A stretch of DNA of 5,282 nt from an uncultured Bacilli bacterium. Its GTDB lineage: Bacteria; Bacillota_I; Bacilli_A; RF39; UBA660. Each line of letters begins with the position of its first letter. Positions within the stretch are counted from its first letter, which is position 1. Below the pieces are notes generated by a model. The model did not search any database. It saw only the letters and a list, made by a program, of their open reading frames with translations, and was not told the origin of the DNA. Position numbers and translations under genes: made by a program. Below are positions 4,695 through 5,282 of the stretch, piece by piece. The stretch spans positions 1-5,282 of the forward strand of contig CAJGDV010000087.1 in assembly GCA_904502155.1 (NCBI GenBank), in the 5' to 3' direction.

Positions 4695-5282
4695 GTATTC
4701 ACTTATTAATGATCATTTAAAAAGAGAATTATTACTATTACAAGGTTTAGGATGTGTATGGAAAAAATGCACATTTTGTGATTACTATGAAGATAAAAGC
4801 AACAATGCTTTTGAAACTAATAAAGAAGTTATTGATAAAATAACAGGTATTTATAAAATGGTTGATGTTATAAATTCTGGTTCAATTTTTGAATTAGATA
4901 AAAAAACAAAAGAATATTTAAAAACTAAATTAATTGAAAAAAAAGTAGAAACAATGTGGTGTGAAAGTCATTTTATTTATAGAAATAAATTAGATGAAAT
5001 AAGAAATTTTTTTCATCCAATAAAAGTTAAATTTAGAGTAGGTGCTGAAACTTTTGATCCAGATTTGAGAGATAAATGGCAAAAGGGGATACCAAAAGAA
5101 ATTAATGTTAAAGATATAGCTAAATATTTTGATGGTGTTTGTCTTTTAATATGTGTTAAAGGACAAACAAAAGAAATTATTATTGAAGATATAAAAAAAG
5201 CATATGAAAATTTTGAATATTTTAATATAAATGTTTTTAATCCAAATTCTACAAACGAAAAGTTAGATTATGAATTATTAGA
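4687..5282 (+). CDS. Radical SAM protein resembling queuine lyase QueL, 3' end outside window
   Basis: Open from the ATG at 4687 to the right edge: 198 whole codons, C-terminus missing. The cluster motif is C23, C28, C31 within LGCVWKKCTFCDYY (residues 21-34), a CX4CX2C spacing instead of the canonical CX3CX2C; F30 precedes the last cysteine as in most radical SAM enzymes. Further recognisable stretches are DVINSGSIFELD (60-71), a variant of the SAM-contacting glycine region, KFRVGAETFDPDLRDKW (115-131), FDGVCLLICVKGQTKE (149-164) and NINVFNPNST (179-188). From memory this pattern matches a radical SAM family of Clostridia and Bacilli commonly found near queuosine-precursor transporters, which I associate with QueL, the enzyme that splits queuine to preQ1. 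The gene overlaps the YhhQ-type transporter by 8 nt and has its own AAAGGA site, strengthening a shared pathway. The radical SAM class is secure; the QueL assignment is moderate and rests on recalled similarity plus context. Confidence 0.85.
   Translation, partial: MDRYSLINDHLKRELLLLQGLGCVWKKCTFCDYYEDKSNNAFETNKEVIDKITGIYKMVDVINSGSIFELDKKTKEYLKTKLIEKKVETMWCESHFIYRNKLDEIRNFFHPIKVKFRVGAETFDPDLRDKWQKGIPKEINVKDIAKYFDGVCLLICVKGQTKEIIIEDIKKAYENFEYFNINVFNPNSTNEKLDYELL

Noticed and set aside
1..5282. CRISPR array, tRNA, rRNA, insertion sequence or phage attachment site
   Set aside because: No regularly spaced direct repeats, cloverleaf-like or GC-rich RNA segments, transposase motifs or terminal inverted repeats were seen. 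Non-coding DNA is limited to about 80 and 56 nt between genes.

Overview
The window comes from a very AT-rich (roughly three quarters A+T by eye), low-GC Gram-positive-type bacterium. A member of the Bacilli close to the uncultured gut lineages related to Erysipelotrichia, RF39 or Mollicutes fits best; this is inferred from composition and protein style, not from a marker gene. The genetic code appears standard: tryptophan is encoded by TGG in four of the five translated plus-strand genes (the fifth has no tryptophan), no reading frame needs TGA as a sense codon, and the pilin gene stops at TGA.

Layout. (1) Bases 1-305, minus strand: the N-terminal part of an unrecognised small multi-pass membrane protein that runs off the left edge. 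(2) Bases 306-385: a compact divergent promoter region built as a near-mirror. A 15-bp inverted repeat places an extended -10 box (TGnTATAAT) in each direction, immediately ahead of each ribosome binding site. (3) Bases 386-2320, plus strand: a 644-residue protein with a type IV prepilin N-terminus joined to a long array of GLUG-like repeats, probably a beta-helix. It is a chimeric pilin/adhesin and the most unusual gene here. (4) Bases 2315-2376: an intrinsic terminator whose loop and T-tract also hold the promoter of the next unit. (5) Bases 2377-5282, plus strand: a tightly packed operon of hemW (radical SAM heme chaperone), an HD-domain hydrolase of unknown substrate, a YhhQ/DUF165 queuosine-precursor transporter, and the N-terminal two thirds or so of a radical SAM protein resembling the queuine lyase QueL. 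These genes overlap by 20 nt, are 1 nt apart, and overlap by 8 nt, so they are very likely co-transcribed and translationally coupled.

How the genes work together. The last two genes make a plausible queuosine-salvage pair: the transporter brings in queuine or another 7-deazaguanine, and the radical SAM enzyme converts it to preQ1 for insertion into tRNA. The HD protein may serve the same pathway, for example as a phosphohydrolase, but only its position suggests this. HemW may simply share the promoter. The pilin-GLUG gene is separated from this operon by its own terminator and is probably an independent surface-function gene.
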